From assembly GCF_963678635.1 (NCBI RefSeq), contig NC_087063.1:7598386-7658385 (forward strand): a stretch of DNA of 60,000 nt, in the 5' to 3' direction. The notes under the pieces are model-generated. The model saw only the letters and a list, made by a program, of their open reading frames with translations, made no database searches and was not told the origin of the DNA. This DNA comes from Symsagittifera roscoffensis. Lineage: Eukaryota; Xenacoelomorpha; Acoela; Convolutidae. The stretch's first letter is position 1. Each line of letters starts with the position of its first letter. Below are positions 1 through 13,563 of the stretch, one piece after another. A program made the position numbers and the translations under genes.

Positions 1-1882
1 CGATTGAGGCTTGATAGGAAAATTAAGCTAACAAAATAAAAATAATAAGAAGGGCAGTTAAAAAATTGAAATATTGAAGCGTAATTGAATTTTTACTGGT
101 GAAAAGGGCGCATTTTTTTGAATAGGTTAGAAGATTTGGAGTTCAGTTTTCTTTTCTCTTTCATTCGGTGAAAGTTATTTTGACAAGAGGTTCAAATATT
201 TCGAAGAAAAATATATCATAATGTAAACTATGTATTAAAACAACGTTCGGACACTGAACAAACTTCAAAACAGTAAAGTACACGTGTTTTCGAGTTAATG
301 TTATGGTGCAAAACGTAAGGTTGAGTTTTATCGGTTTTCCTCAATCACGCGTGAACGAAGTATATTTTATGATAGGAGTAGGCCAAAACACATGGACAAA
401 ATGCGAGAAATTGAAATCAAAATATAAACTAAGCAACTGGGAGAAACACCTAATTTATACCATATTGGGCGCACCTGTTAGTGTGCGTCAGTATCAAAGA
501 TTCTTACCTTCCAGATCATGGCTTTCGAAAACTGAAAAGATTTGAAGTTTATGTTTGGACTAATCTTTTAGATTCAAGTTCTTACTAGCCACTAGACCAA
601 AGGTTAAATCTTTTTGAGCTTTGATTGCTTGTATCAAACCGGTTTCAGGATCCACTTTAAGTTATGTAAAAACAGATCAGTTAAGTTTAACAGACAAGGC
701 CTAATCTTTAGAATGTCTTACATTGAGCAGTTAAAAGGTAACTTATAAATTTAACTATGTCTTTTGTGGTAATAAAATCCTCTCAGATCTGACAACACCG
801 CAACAACATTGCTCAATTATAATTAAAGCTGACTGCGTTTTTAGGAGGATCACAAGTTTCACGGTTGTCTCGTTTTTGTTAAAACGTGTAATTATTTTTT
901 CTGGATTCTGCAAAAAAAGCATCAAATAACTTGCGAGAAATAATCTGAAATGGTAGCAGTTTTAATCTCTAATGTTTAACCTGGAAGAGACGACTTCAAG
1001 AAATCTTTTATCCTTTAGAGTGCTTTTTCCTTTAAAGGTTTGCTTTGACCGAAATTCAAACCAAAACTCGAAGCTTCATTGATCAATTGTCAGGCTTGAT
1101 CCCAAAATCATAGCAAAAAGTATGTGACGCAGTTGAAACAAAATCAATTTTCTCTTATGTCGGATTTTCAGACCAAAAATTGTTGCTCTATTGATTTTTT
1201 TCAAGTCATATTCAGCTTCAGGCTGTTTAATTCAGACTACGCTGTGCACAGTGCCCTAAAGCAAATACCCACTCCATATTGAGGGCTTGTGATAAATTAA
1301 TCAATATGATGTTGTCGACCTCCTGCCATTATTTGAATTATGGATTTGAAAGCGTTCGAGAAGCACGCGCAATAGCCCAGGGGGAACTGTCATCACAAAG
1401 ACACACCAACACAGCTTCGATTCCTTTGAGGAATCACGTAGCAAAGTGTGTGAAGACAAAAATAGCAAAAGGATATAATTCATGTATTGCACGGCTCATC
1501 AATTAGCAAAACAAATGAAGTTATTTGTGTGAACAAATGAAATCACCATTGAAGTGTGAACAAATGTTTGAAAAAATGAAGTGATTCGAATCAAATCTTT
1601 TCGATCGGTCATCAATTGGTATAATTGTTACGCGTTAAGATTAGAAGCACGGTCATTCATGGGGCTATTTGAAGTAGCTTTAACATCATTACGTTTCCAG
1701 GAACAAATAATTTCAAGGAAATGGTCACGTAATCAGAAGGTTTAGAGCAATTGAATGAAAAATATCTCGGGCTCTTGGGAAAATTAAGGGTCTTTTCTGT
1801 TAAACGGCCCAAAAAGTGTTTCTTTTTTGCCATTTTAAAAGTTTGTTAATGATGCTTGAAAATCATTGCTTGAAATTAAACC
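1..1882. other. Unassigned AT-rich sequence, no gene recognised
   Basis: No recognisable domain, RNA gene or repeat is visible on either strand. An 80-codon open frame on the plus strand (303-545) has no familiar motif and no convincing splice context, so I do not call it a gene. The stretch ends where a SINE-like element begins. Confidence 0.5.
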
Positions 1883-3015
1883 ACAGAGGCGAAGCTGCGC
1901 TTCGCAACATTTGCGATACAAAACAAGAAAGCCGCTAAGTCGGAAAAAAGTCGAAAAAAATTCGAAAGTGTGAAAAAATAGATCTATCAAAATAGTTCAG
2001 GCTTGTTTTGAATTAAAAACATGCCAAAACAATAGAATGTGAAATTAGCATCGCAAGAAAACTTACCAAGCGGTAACAAAGCCGAAAATACTTTAGCAGA
2101 AACCCTTTAAGCCGAAAAAAGTAAACAAAACTATGGCTTATAAAAAGTTATTAAGTCCCCTCGCCCTCAAAACATACACAATCACAATACTTTATTTGCT
2201 CGTCAACTGAAATAAAATGATTCCACTATGCCAAAATAAAATAGGCCAAAAACTATTCAGCCAAAAACGAAAAATCGAAAAAAAATTCAAAAAAATTTAA
2301 GACTAACGAAGACTTATCAAGTCTACCTCACCCTCAAAACACAGAGGCACCAAAAAAATTTCGCTCGTCGAAAGGCTCAAAATAATGCCATAAAACCGAT
2401 ATCGCATAGGCCGAAACCAATCATTTTGAAAGAACGAAAATAAAAAAAGCCGAAAAAAATGGTTGTCATGAAAAACTTGAACTACAATTTGTCTTAAAAT
2501 TTTAGCAATTTTTGCAATGAGGTGAGCATAAAAACTATGTTTCACGCGAAAGGACTCAACATTAGGTCACTAAACTGACATTTTTTGGGCAGATCAAAAT
2601 TTTAAGAGAAAAAAAACGATGCCAAGAAATTACAAACAGCCGATGTAAATCAAAACAATAAGAGCAACTACAATGCAGATTGTGTATAGAAAGAAAAACA
2701 ATTCTACGATGTGTCTACTACACCGACAAAACAAAAGCAGACAAACAATTTTTTTTCAAACAGACGTTTCTTTCAAACAGATTATTTCCCGTTTGAAAAA
2801 AAAAAACAGGTCCTATCAGATTCGAACCTACGATCTTTGCTGTCCCAGGCGTATTTGTTACCTCCATACCAAGTGTACCGGAGACACATAGAAATTTGAA
2901 ATTATTATGAACTGGAACTAAAAACACCGTTTCTAACTTTGACCGTTCTGTGAAGAAATGACTTACGGGAGAAAGTCTAGTACCCGATTGCAATACCCTT
3001 GCTTATCTCAAGGGT
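1882..3015 (-). mobile_element. tRNA-derived SINE-like element (family S), composite
   Basis: Read on the plus strand, the element opens with a short hairpin (cgaagctgcgcttcg) after cacagagg and closes with a second hairpin (cccttgcttatctcaaggg). An internal tRNA-like region lies on the minus strand at 2809-2883. The phrase aagccgctaagtc after the first hairpin recurs in the copies at 22680 and 41866. The copy is longer than its relatives and probably includes other insertions. The left breakpoint of the 5.7 kb tandem array (2624) falls inside it, so units 2 and 3 begin with its right-hand part. Confidence 0.55.
2809..2883 (-). promoter_or_regulatory. tRNA-like internal Pol III promoter of SINE
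   Basis: On the minus strand there is a tRNA-like stretch with an A-box-like TTGGTATGGAGG near its start and a B box GGTTCGAATCT near its end, at tRNA-like spacing. The region before it is not acceptor-stem-like and there is no terminator at the tRNA end, so this is a SINE head and not a tRNA gene. Near-identical copies lie at 8522-8596 and 14229-14303. Confidence 0.6.
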
Positions 3016-3787
3016 AAAAAAATTAAAGACATTCATTCACAATAAAATTAGCTTAGAGCACAAGAAAGGTAAGAAATGTGGAAACTAAGCCGATAAAACA
3101 TAAGCAGACAACTAATAGGACCATGGTTTTTACTATACTAAATGCTTTCGGTTTAAAAAAACAGCTGCTGACCAAGGCCCTTAGCCGTCAATGAGTTTTC
3201 GAAACCAGTAGTTAAATTTGAATTTTCGAGAAATTGAGCATATTTGCTGCAGATTTGAATGCTGCGCAAGTGACTCGAAGAATTTGTTAAGGTAGTTATT
3301 ATCCCGAAAAATCTATATTCCGATTTTATAACGCTTGCTAATCGCAAGCGTAATTAGCGAAAAGAGATCACATCGTTTTCAATAAAATCAGAAACTCAAA
3401 TTAAAGTTTGATAATTTGGGTCATGTATTAGAAAAAACCAAAACTAACCAATGAAGCCAAAAAGCCCTCATCATCTGCACAAAAATTAATACGCACACAA
3501 CCGGTGCCGATCACAGCTGATTGTAAAAAGGAAGTTGCAAGTTGAGTTGGATTGTTTTCAAATGTGAGCCAGCTTAAAAGTGCAATTTGATCTTGCATTT
3601 TTGACATAACAGCTAAAATGGCATTGTCTCGATAGGAAAAAATTATGTCGACGAAATTAGAAATCAAATTGAAAAAGTTGTTTTCAGAAAAAAATTCTAG
3701 GCAAAGCCTGAACCGATTCAAACAACAGCTCTGTTACGTTTAAAACGCTATTAAAATGTTCATTTAAGTGCTTAACAAAATACAACC

Positions 3788-4298
3788 TAGAGGCTAAGCT
3801 GCGCTTCGCAAACACTAGCGGTAAAAAAGACAAACACTAGCGAGAAAACGCATCTCTGTATAGTGAAATTGGAAAAGAAAGCCTTGAAAAACGAAATTTT
3901 AGCTATAGCGATTTGGAGGCCCTTGTCCTTGGATCTGCAACTACAAAGATTAACAGTTGCCAGTAAAAATAAAATGGCTGATAGCACAAGAAAATCTGTG
4001 ATGAGGCAACTAAGGCGACCAAACTTGAGCAGACAAAAGAAGTCCAACAGTTCAATTTTACCGGGAAAAAAATCAATTGTGTTTATACAGAAAAAAAATT
4101 CCGGGCGGGACTCAAACTCCTTGCCTTAGAGCGCAAATGCAAAGGAGTTACTTCTACGCCAAAAAGGAACGAGGCTGGAACTTTCTGAGATTCAATAATA
4201 AACCAAAAAAGCGACAGTGACCAGGATTTGAATAAAAATTGTTTACAGAAAAAAAATTTTGTTGCCAATTACTAGACACTTGCTTTCGCAAGTGTAAT
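3788..4298 (-). mobile_element. SINE-like element with terminal hairpins (unit 1 copy)
   Basis: About 510 bp, bounded on the plus strand by aagctgcgctt at the left and the perfect hairpin acacttgctttcgcaagtgt at the right. A tRNA-like segment on the minus strand (about 4100-4172) has an A-box-like TGGCGTAGAAG and a degenerate B box (GAGTTTGAGTCCC). The body lacks any coding frame I recognise. It is carried passively in all three tandem units. Confidence 0.55.
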
Positions 4299-6329
4299 AA
4301 AATAAGAATTTCCATCAAAAGCACATTTTGAAGTTTTTGAGGTAGAACTTCATTTACTTTGGAGGAAGGATTTCCTTAACCACTTGAATATTTACCTAAA
4401 ACAATGATTTCTACAGGTAACAGCTGTTAATTGAATCAATTTAGGAAAAATTATTTCCTGAAAATTTACTTTACGTTTTGATTTGAAAGCTAGTCATTAT
4501 TGCCAAATATGGTCGCTCTAGTTGTTTGCCAGAGCTCAAAAAAGTAGAATAGCTGAACATAAAAAACCGACTCCGTTTTTCAAAGAAATCTTCTCACCCA
4601 AAGTAATTATCTGTGTAAGCCCCTGATTTCGAAGTTTTCAATAATCGTAGTCCAATTTTTGTTGACATAATGACTGAACAGACTATAATTCCGACTTTCG
4701 AAGAAAGTGACGGAATATTTCTACTCAAGTGTTTTTTTTATTCAAACATATTTCGTCTACTTGGCTAGCAATTTTCCAAGGAATTTTTCAAACTATTCGC
4801 AAGCGTAAATATCATTAGAAAACATTTTACCTGATACCATTTTTTCCAAGGTTACGGGCGCTTAAAAATAATCCGTTTGAGTTAATTAACGAGTGAACTA
4901 TTTCGTGTTACTAACGCGTATGCTGCGGTTTAATCCTGTTCGAAAATCAGTCCGAAAATTAACGCAACCTTTTTAGTGTAAATAATACTTGGCCTTACGC
5001 GGAGCATATCACTAACACTTTACAGCGCGTGAGGGATAATTTTCATAAATAAAATCTAAAAACATTTGATTTTTTTGAAAAGTTATTCATTTTTTTTAAA
5101 CTAACAATTTTATATACGTTAAAGACAGTCGGATGTTTGAGAGTTTCACCCTGATACGACTATTATTGTTTTTATTGCCGATATTTGACAAATAAGCCAT
5201 TAAATTCATGCCAGTTGATAAGTTTTGAGCCTTTCAAACTTTCGTTCTAGTCCAGCTTCCTGCTAAACGGATGATCGTCAGACTAAGTTAGTTCTTACAA
5301 CGCTTTGGCATTGTCAAATGGGTTATTTCGAACAAAAAAAGAAACAGCTACAAGTAGATTTCAGATTAATTTGCTTAAGTGCTTTTTTAATGGGCGGTCA
5401 ATATTTTATTTTTTTTGCACTTAATCAATCTGTTGTCGACTTTAATAAAAACCACTTATCTGCGATTCGCAAAAATGGTGTTGCTTTTAGATTTGTTGAA
5501 ATAATTGAGTTTCCGCCATTTTGATTATTTGAAAACCAACTTTTTTTGAGAATTTTTTTTGTCAACAATCTTGTCGAGAAAACATTTTCAAACTGCGCTG
5601 TAATTGATGCCAATTTGACTAGCTGAATAAAATTAGAAGCGCGGTTCAAGATACCCAATCCAAATTAGTTAAACAATCATTTACTTTAGATTGTATTTTC
5701 TTAATTATTTATTTCAAACAAATGCACACAAATTTTTTAATAAATACTAGAAACCTAACTTTTTCAGCCGATAAGAGCCAAGCACGTCACTTGCATGGAT
5801 GTTTTAGGATTTTAAAGGACAATCGGAAAATTCTACTGAATTCTACGGTTACGTTATTTGTTTCGACCATAGTCAAAAGAGTTTTGAAGAATTATTGCGT
5901 AGGATGTATTTTCTTGTTCTAATTTCAGAAACATCGAAAAACGGTTTTCATAAATATTTTAAAATACTTTAGGTGACGATAATCACTGGTCAAAATACAA
6001 ATTTTTCAGAATAATTTTCAAATGGTAAGTCATTTTCTAAGTAAAACATTGAAAATTTTGTTTGCCTTTTCACATAAATTTTCATTTCATCTAAATTGGA
6101 GCTAAACATGAAATATTTTTGCCGTTTCTGATTAAGCGTTTTTTTGAGTTGGTGGTGGTCGAACCATTCTGGGCAAATTTTAAATTAATCGGTTACTATG
6201 TTTAAATATCCGTTCTCACATTGCTGTCAATGTTTTAGTTGCAATCGGTTAGTTGCAATCGGTTGCAAGAGGCTGCACTTCATAAAAAAGACAGTCGATG
6301 CTTCGAAAAATGAAGCTGGTTTAAAAGCA
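4299..6329. other. Unit 1 interior, AT-rich, no gene
   Basis: No conserved domain, RNA gene or clear mobile element is visible. Short open frames here (for example 5318-5524 and 5722-5922) appear in all three tandem units only because the units are nearly identical. They show no splice context or recognisable protein. Confidence 0.5.
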
Positions 6330-6860
6330 TAGCCAATAGACAAGTGGAAAAGAGTCAAAGAAAGCAAAGAAATAGAAAACATACTCACTTGTTTATCAAA
6401 AAAATCTCAACTTTCGAAATTCGAAGAAAAAAGTCGATGGGCCTTTAACTAATCTCTTTGAATTTCCTGAAAAATTTTTTGGACGCTTTTTCATAAATGT
6501 AACCCAATTGGAGAAAAGTAGATCAAGGAAAAATTTGTAAACTGAAATCCACTAACGAAATCAGAAATCGATCATGTCTTTCTGGATCTTTACACTTTTG
6601 CCGTTCAATAACGGAGTTTTCCTTCATCTTAGGAGAGCAAAAGAATTTAAAAAAATCAAAAGTCAAATAGCGATAAAATAAGAATTTGAGCTTGAAAAAT
6701 TTTAAAACCAATTCATGAAAAATAATTATCACGACCTGTATAAGAGTCTGAACTACATTCATCGACTCTTTCAAATAAGTTGCTTCAAAATGAAGATTTC
6801 TGACTTCTAGTGAGTTCGAGCCCCAAACCATCATGCTCACGAACTTACAGTGATCCAACT
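6330..6860. repeat. Interspersed repeat R1 (unit 1 copy)
   Basis: A 400-530 bp sequence family recognisable by the order 'ggaaaagagtcaa', 'ttaacccaattggagaaaa', 'cacttttgccgttcaataa', 'tataagagtctgaactac'. Other copies lie at 20335-20870, 29345-29745, 36700-37115 and 38620-39690. No open frame is shared between copies. It is probably a non-autonomous mobile element of unknown class. Confidence 0.55.
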
Positions 6861-7855
6861 GGATCAAACTCTGTTGACACTGTCCTTATTTGGTTTGCCC
6901 TTGAAACTTTGAGTATTTTTTGCCATTGAAACTTCTTTGCCCTTAAAACTTTGAGTTTTATAAAAACACGGTTTCCTCAATATAACATTACGCTACGCTC
7001 ATTCCAAGCTTGGTCTAAGGCGTTTTTGAGCCGATTTTGATTACATCAAAGAAAGGTCACAGGGGTCTATGATGTATCATATTGAAACTTATCAGCTGTG
7101 ATTTGGCTTCCCAAACAACTTTCGAAAAATTTCCTTGAAGTCAACAGAAGAACAATTTTTCTGCACCCCAGAAAGCGTCCCCCCTCATAATAAAAATAAA
7201 TGATTATTATGTTTGCATTAAATGATCTGTGGACTCCTCAGCATCTAACTTTGATACAGACTTTTTTGTGAAGATTTAAAATACCCTTTTTTCTAAATTA
7301 ACCAATTTTCAATTATTTCCTTTGATAACTGTGGTCAGAGTATTTTATGCCAGATTCACTGCAATCGGCTACTATTAAAAATAAGGCTCGGTTTCATATA
7401 TTTATTTCCTGTACAAAGATTCCTTCAACAAAAAGCAACAAACAAAACAAAATATATCTATTTTGACCGTGGCTTTAATCCAGCAGTTCAAAACCACTAA
7501 CGATTAAGTTATCTGAATTGATCAGAAGCCATTTTAAATGATTAGTAAAGTGAAATCATAAAAATTAAACGCTGCAATTAGCCATCACCCCTCCCCCACA
7601 ATAAATGGCATCAACTTAGTGAACTATGTCCTAATTAAAACTCACCCAATCAGAAATCTGCAAAATTCACCAAAACTAACTTAACACAGAGGTGAAAAAA
7701 AAGTGCAAGAAACTGACACAGAGGCAAAGCGGAGCTTAGCATTACTTGCGTTTAAAATTATTTTCCGTAACTTCAGCGTATAAAAAATTACTCTTAATAA
7801 TATTTCTCACCAATATTAAATAGTAAACCAATATAAACAACCTCAAAACAATTCA

Positions 7856-8335
7856 TCATTCAATAATTTTTAAAGTAAAATGTCCTTTTACAACATCAAT
7901 TTTTGTCACCTTCACTTGTACGTTTTGTCCAATTTGAAGCGATTGAATCAATCCAGGTCCATTTAGCGACATGGGGGCCAATCCTACAACTTTCGAACTC
8001 TTTAAATCGCAACAGTTCCTCAATTCAACAAACGCGCCGAAATCTGTGACATTAACAACCTTTCCAGCATATTCTGAATTCAATTTAACCTCTTCGTTAC
8101 TTGAACCTGAAAACTTTTTCAGCGCTTCTTTTCGGTCAATGAAAACTCTCGCTCGTTTCAGATTACTCATTTCGTTCAGCCTGTCTTGCTCTGAAAACGA
8201 CAAACTTTTCACAACAAACTCGAAATCGTTCAAAATATCCTTGTCCATCAATTTGTACTTTTGACGCATACTTTCAATTTCATTCAGCTTTCGTGAAATT
8301 GTTCTGCTCACTACGCCGTTTAAAATATCATCTGA
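7856..8335 (-). pseudogene. Truncated duplicate of SRBD1 terminal (S1) exon, unit 1
   Basis: This matches the 3' part of the true terminal exon at 19256-19952 and stays open for about 150 codons to the same TGA stop. It encodes the S1 RNA-binding domain (core EYAGKVVNVTDFGAFVEL). The first roughly 217 nt of the genuine exon are missing because the tandem breakpoint cuts it. The junction reads AATTTCTTTCAG then ATGAT on the minus strand, a good 3' splice site. Joined to the upstream HhH exon (donor at 20170), it would give an immediate TGA. Compared with the true exon it has Ser for Cys (VKSLSF) and Ser for Thr (SSNEE). I infer a non-functional duplicate, though it could be spliced. Confidence 0.85.
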
Positions 8336-9500
8336 AAGAAATTACAAACAGCCGATGTAAATCAAAACAATAAGAGCAACTACAATGCAGATTGTGTATA
8401 GAAAGAAAAACAATTCTACGATGTGTCTACTACACCGACAAAACAAAAGCAGACAAACAATTTTTTTTCAAACAGACGTTTCTTTCAAACAGATTATTTC
8501 CCGTTTGAAAAAAAAAAAACAGGTCCTATCAGATTCGAACCTACGATCTTTGCTGTCCCAGGCGTATTTGTTACCTCCATACCAAGTGTACCGGAGACAC
8601 ATAGAAATTTGAAATTATTATGAACTGGAACTAAAAACACCGTTTCTAACTTTGACCGTTCTGTGAAGAAATGACTTACGGGAGAAAGTCTAGTACCCGA
8701 TTGCAATACCCTTGCTTATCTCAAGGGTAAAAAAATTAAAGACATTCATTCACAATAAAATTAGCTTAGAGCACAAGAAAGGTAAGAAATGTGGAAACTA
8801 AGCCGATAAAACATAAGCAGACAACTAATAGGACCATGGTTTTTACTATACTAAATGCTTTCGGTTTAAAAAAACAGCTGCTGACCAAGGCCCTTAGCCG
8901 TCAATGAGTTTTCGAAACCAGTAGTTAAATTTGAATTTTCGAGAAATTGAGCATATTTGCTGCAGATTTGAATGCTGCGCAAGTGACTCGAAGAATTTGT
9001 TAAGGTAGTTATTATCCCGAAAAATCTATATTCCGATTTTATAACGCTTGCTAATCGCAAGCGTAATTAGCGAAAAGAGATCACATCGTTTTCAATAAAA
9101 TCAGAAACTCAAATTAAAGTTTGATAATTTGGGTCATGTATTAGAAAAAACCAAAACTAACCAATGAAGCCAAAAAGCCCTCATCATCTGCACAAAAATT
9201 AATACGCACACAACCGGTGCCGATCACAGCTGATTGTAAAAAGGAAGTTGCAAGTTGAGTTGGATTGTTTTCAAATGTGAGCCAGCTTAAAAGTGCAATT
9301 TGATCTTGCATTTTTGACATAACAGCTAAAATGGCATTGTCTCGATAGGAAAAAATTATGTCGACGAAATTAGAAATCAAATTGAAAAAGTTGTTTTCAG
9401 AAAAAAATTCTAGGCAAAGCCTGAACCGATTCAAACAACAGCTCTGTTACGTTTAAAACGCTATTAAAATGTTCATTTAAGTGCTTAACAAAATACAACC

Positions 9501-10011
9501 TAGAGGCTAAGCTGCGCTTCGCAAACACTAGCGGTAAAAAAGACAAACACTAGCGAGAAAACGCATCTCTGTATAGTGAAATTGGAAAAGAAAGCCTTGA
9601 AAAACGAAATTTTAGCTATAGCGATTTGGAGGCCCTTGTCCTTGGATCTGCAACTACAAAGATTAACAGTTGCCAGTAAAAATAAAATGGCTGATAGCAC
9701 AAGAAAATCTGTGATGAGGCAACTAAGGCGACCAAACTTGAGCAGACAAAAGAAGTCCAACAGTTCAATTTTACCGGGAAAAAAATCAATTGTGTTTATA
9801 CAGAAAAAAAATTCCGGGCGGGACTCAAACTCCTTGCCTTAGAGCGCAAATGCAAAGGAGTTACTTCTACGCCAAAAAGGAACGAGGCTGGAACTTTCTG
9901 AGATTCAATAATAAACCAAAAAAGCGACAGTGACCAGGATTTGAATAAAAATTGTTTACAGAAAAAAAATTTTGTTGCCAATTACTAGACACTTGCTTTC
10001 GCAAGTGTAAT
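9501..10011 (-). mobile_element. SINE-like element with terminal hairpins (unit 2 copy)
   Basis: Near-identical copy of the element at 3788-4298, carried within tandem unit 2. Confidence 0.55.
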
Positions 10012-12037
10012 AAAATAAGAATTTCCATCAAAAGCACATTTTGAAGTTTTTGAGGTAGAACTTCATTTACTTTGGAGGAAGGATTTCCTTAACCACTTGA
10101 ATATTTACCTAAAACAATGATTTCTACAGGTAACAGCTGTTAATTGAATCAATTTAGGAAAAATTATTTCCTGAAAATTTACTTTACGTTTTGATTTGAA
10201 AGCTAGTCATTATTGCCAAATATGGTCGCTCTAGTTGTTTGCCAGAGCTCAAAAAAGTAGAATAGCTGAACATAAAAAACCGACTCCGTTTTTCAAAGAA
10301 ATCTTCTCACCCAAAGTAATTATCTGTGTAAGCCCCTGATTTCGAAGTTTTCAATAATCGTAGTCCAATTTTTGTTGACATAATGACTGAACAGACTATA
10401 ATTCCGACTTTCGAAGAAAGTGACGGAATATTTCTACTCAAGTGTTTTTTTTATTCAAACATATTTCGTCTACTTGGCTAGCAATTTTCCAAGGAATTTT
10501 TCAAACTATTCGCAAGCGTAAATATCATTAGAAAACATTTTACCTGATACCATTTTTTCCAAGGTTACGGGCGCTTAAAAATAATCCGTTTGAGTTAATT
10601 AACGAGTGAACTATTTCGTGTTACTAACGCGTATGCTGCGGTTTAATCCTGTTCGAAAATCAGTCCGAAAATTAACGCAACCTTTTTAGTGTAAATAATA
10701 CTTGGCCTTACGCGGAGCATATCACTAATAACACTTTACAGCGCGTGAGGGATAATTTTCATAAATAAAATCTAAAAACATTTGATTTTTTTGAAAAGTT
10801 ATTCATTTTTTTTAAACTAACAATTTTATATACGTTAAAGACAGTCGGATGTTTGAGAGTTTCACCCTGATACGACCATTATTGTTTTTATTGCCGATAT
10901 TTGACAAATAAGCCATTAAATTCATGCCAGTTGATACGTTTTGAGCCTTTCAAACTTTCGTTCTAGTCCAGCTTCCTGCTAAACGGATGATCGTCAGACT
11001 AAGTTAGTTCTTACAACGCTTTGGCATTGTCAAATGGGTTATTTCGAACAAAAAAAGAAACAGCTACAAGTAGATTTCAGATTAATTTGCTTAAGTGCTT
11101 TTTTAATGGGCGGTCAATATTTTATTTTTTTTGCACTTAATCAATCTGTTGTCGACTTTAATAAAAACCACTTATCTGCGATTCGCAAAAATGGTGTTGC
11201 TTTTAGATTTGTTGAAATAATTGACTTTCCGCCATTTTGATTATTTGAAAACCAACTTTTTTTGAGAATTTTTTTTGTCAACAATCTTGTCGAGAAAACA
11301 TTTTCAAACTGCGCTGTAATTGATGCCAATTTGACTAGCTGAATAAAATTAGAAGCGCGGTTCAAGATACCCAATCCAAATTAGTTAAACAATCATTTAC
11401 TTTAGATTGTATTTTCTTAATTATTTATTTCAAACAAATGCACACAAATTTTTTAATAAATACTAGAAACCTAACTTTTTCAGCCGATAAGAGCCAAGCA
11501 CGTCACTTGCATGGATGTTTTAGGATTTTAAAGGACAATCGGAAAATTCTACTGAATTCTACGGTTACGTTATTTGTTTCGACCATAGTCAAAAGAGTTT
11601 TGAAGAATTATTGCGTAGGATGTATTTTCTTGTTCTAATTTCAGAAACATCGAAAAACGGTTTTCATAAATATTTTAAAATACTTTAGGTGACGATAATC
11701 ACTGGTCAAAATACAAATTTTTCAGAATAATTTTCAAATGGTAAGTCATTTTCTAAGTAAAACATTGAAAATTTTGTTTGCCTTTTCACATAAATTTTCA
11801 TTTCATCTAAATTGGAGCTAAACATGAAATATTTTTGCCGTTTCTGATTAAGCGTTTTTTTGAGTTGGTGGTGGTCGAACCATTCTGGGCAAATTTTAAA
11901 TTAATCGGTTACTATGTTTAAATATCCGTTCTCACATTGCTGTCAATGTTTTAGTTGCAATCGGTCAACTAGTCTAGAGGCTGCACTTCATAAAAAAGAC
12001 AGTCGATGCTTCGAAAAATGAAGCTGGTTTAAAAGCA

Positions 12038-12568
12038 TAGCCAATAGACAAGTGGAAAAGAGTCAAAGAAAGCAAAGAAATAGAAAACATACTCACTTGT
12101 TTATCAAAAAAATCTCAACTTTCGAAATTCGAAGAAAAAAGTCGATGGGCCTTTAACTAATCTCTTTGAATTTCCTGAAAAATTTTTTGGACGCTTTTTC
12201 ATAAATGTAACCCAATTGGAGAAAAGTAGATCAAGGAAAAATTTGTAAACTGAAATCCACTAACGAAATCAGAAATCGATCATGTCTTTCTGGATCTTTA
12301 CACTTTTGCCGTTCAATAACGGAGTTTTCCTTCATCTTAGGAGAGCAAAAGAATTTAAAAAAATCAAAAGTCAAATAGCGATAAAATAAGAATTTGAGCT
12401 TGAAAAATTTTAAAACCAATTCATGAAAAATAATTATCACGACCTGTATAAGAGTCTGAACTACATTCATCGACTCTTTCAAATAAGTTGCTTCAAAATG
12501 AAGATTTCTGACTTCTAGTGAGTTCGAGCCCCAAACCATCATGCTCACGAACTTACAGTGATCCAACT
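12038..12568. repeat. Interspersed repeat R1 (unit 2 copy)
   Basis: Same R1 sequence as at 6330-6860, present through the tandem duplication and not a separate insertion. Confidence 0.55.
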
Positions 12569-13563
12569 GGATCAAACTCTGTTGACACTGTCCTTATTTG
12601 GTTTGCCCTTGAAACTTTGAGTATTTTTTGCCATTGAAACTTCTTTGCCCTTAAAACTTTGAGTTTTATAAAAACACGGTTTCCTCAATATAACATTACG
12701 CTACGCTCATTCCAAGCTTGGTCTAAGGCGTTTTTGAGCCGATTTTGATTACATCAAAGAAAGGTCACAGGGGTCTATGATGTATCATATTGAAACTTAT
12801 CAGCTGTGATTTGGCTTCCCAAACAACTTTCGAAAAATTTCCTTGAAGTCAACAGAAGAACAATTTTTCTGCACCCCAGAAAGCGTCCCCCCTCATAATA
12901 AAAATAAATGATTATTATGTTTGCATTAAATGATCTGTGGACTCCTCAGCATCTAACTTTGATACAGACTTTTTTGTGAAGATTTAAAATACCCTTTTTT
13001 CTAAATTAACCAATTTTCAATTATTTCCTTTGATAACTGTGGTCAGAGTATTTTATGCCAGATTCACTGCAATCGGCTACTATTAAAAATAAGGCTCGGT
13101 TTCATATATTTATTTCCTGTACAAAGATTCCTTCAACAAAAAGCAACAAACAAAACAAAATATATCTATTTTGACCGTGGCTTTAATCCAGCAGTTCAAA
13201 ACCACTAACGATTAAGTTATCTGAATTGATCAGAAGCCATTTTAAATGATTAGTAAAGTGAAATCATAAAAATTAAACGCTGCAATTAGCCATCACCCCT
13301 CCCCCACAATAAATGGCATCAACTTAGTGAAGTATGTCCTAATTAAAACTCACCCAATCAGAAATCTGCAAAATTCACCAAAACTAACTTAACACAGAGG
13401 TGAAAAAAAAGTGCAAGAAACTGACACAGAGGCAAAGCGGAGCTTAGCATTACTTGCGTTTAAAATTATTTTCCGTAACTTCAGCGTATAAAAAATTACT
13501 CTTAATAATATTTCTCACCAATATTAAATAGTAAACCAATATAAACAACCTCAAAACAATTCA

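Larger units (their letters stand above)
2624..8335. repeat. Tandem segmental repeat, unit 1 of 3 (5712 bp)
   Basis: The sequence from aagaaattacaaacagccg (2624) to catctga in the SRBD1 exon copy recurs at 8336 and 14044 in the same orientation. Units 1 and 2 differ by scattered substitutions and a few small indels, for example at 5018-5040 and 6240-6275. The unit contains SINE pieces, one R1 repeat and a 5'-truncated copy of the last SRBD1 exon. Very high similarity implies recent duplication, ongoing homogenisation, or an assembly artefact. Confidence 0.95.

Noticed and set aside
5318-5922. Small open frames occurring in all three 5.7 kb units (also near 11034 and 16738)
   Set aside because: Their apparent conservation only reflects recent duplication; no motif, splice context or codon signature.
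7971-8264. Plus-strand open frame opposite the S1 exon copy
   Set aside because: Antisense shadow of the SRBD1 exon frame; same in the other two units.
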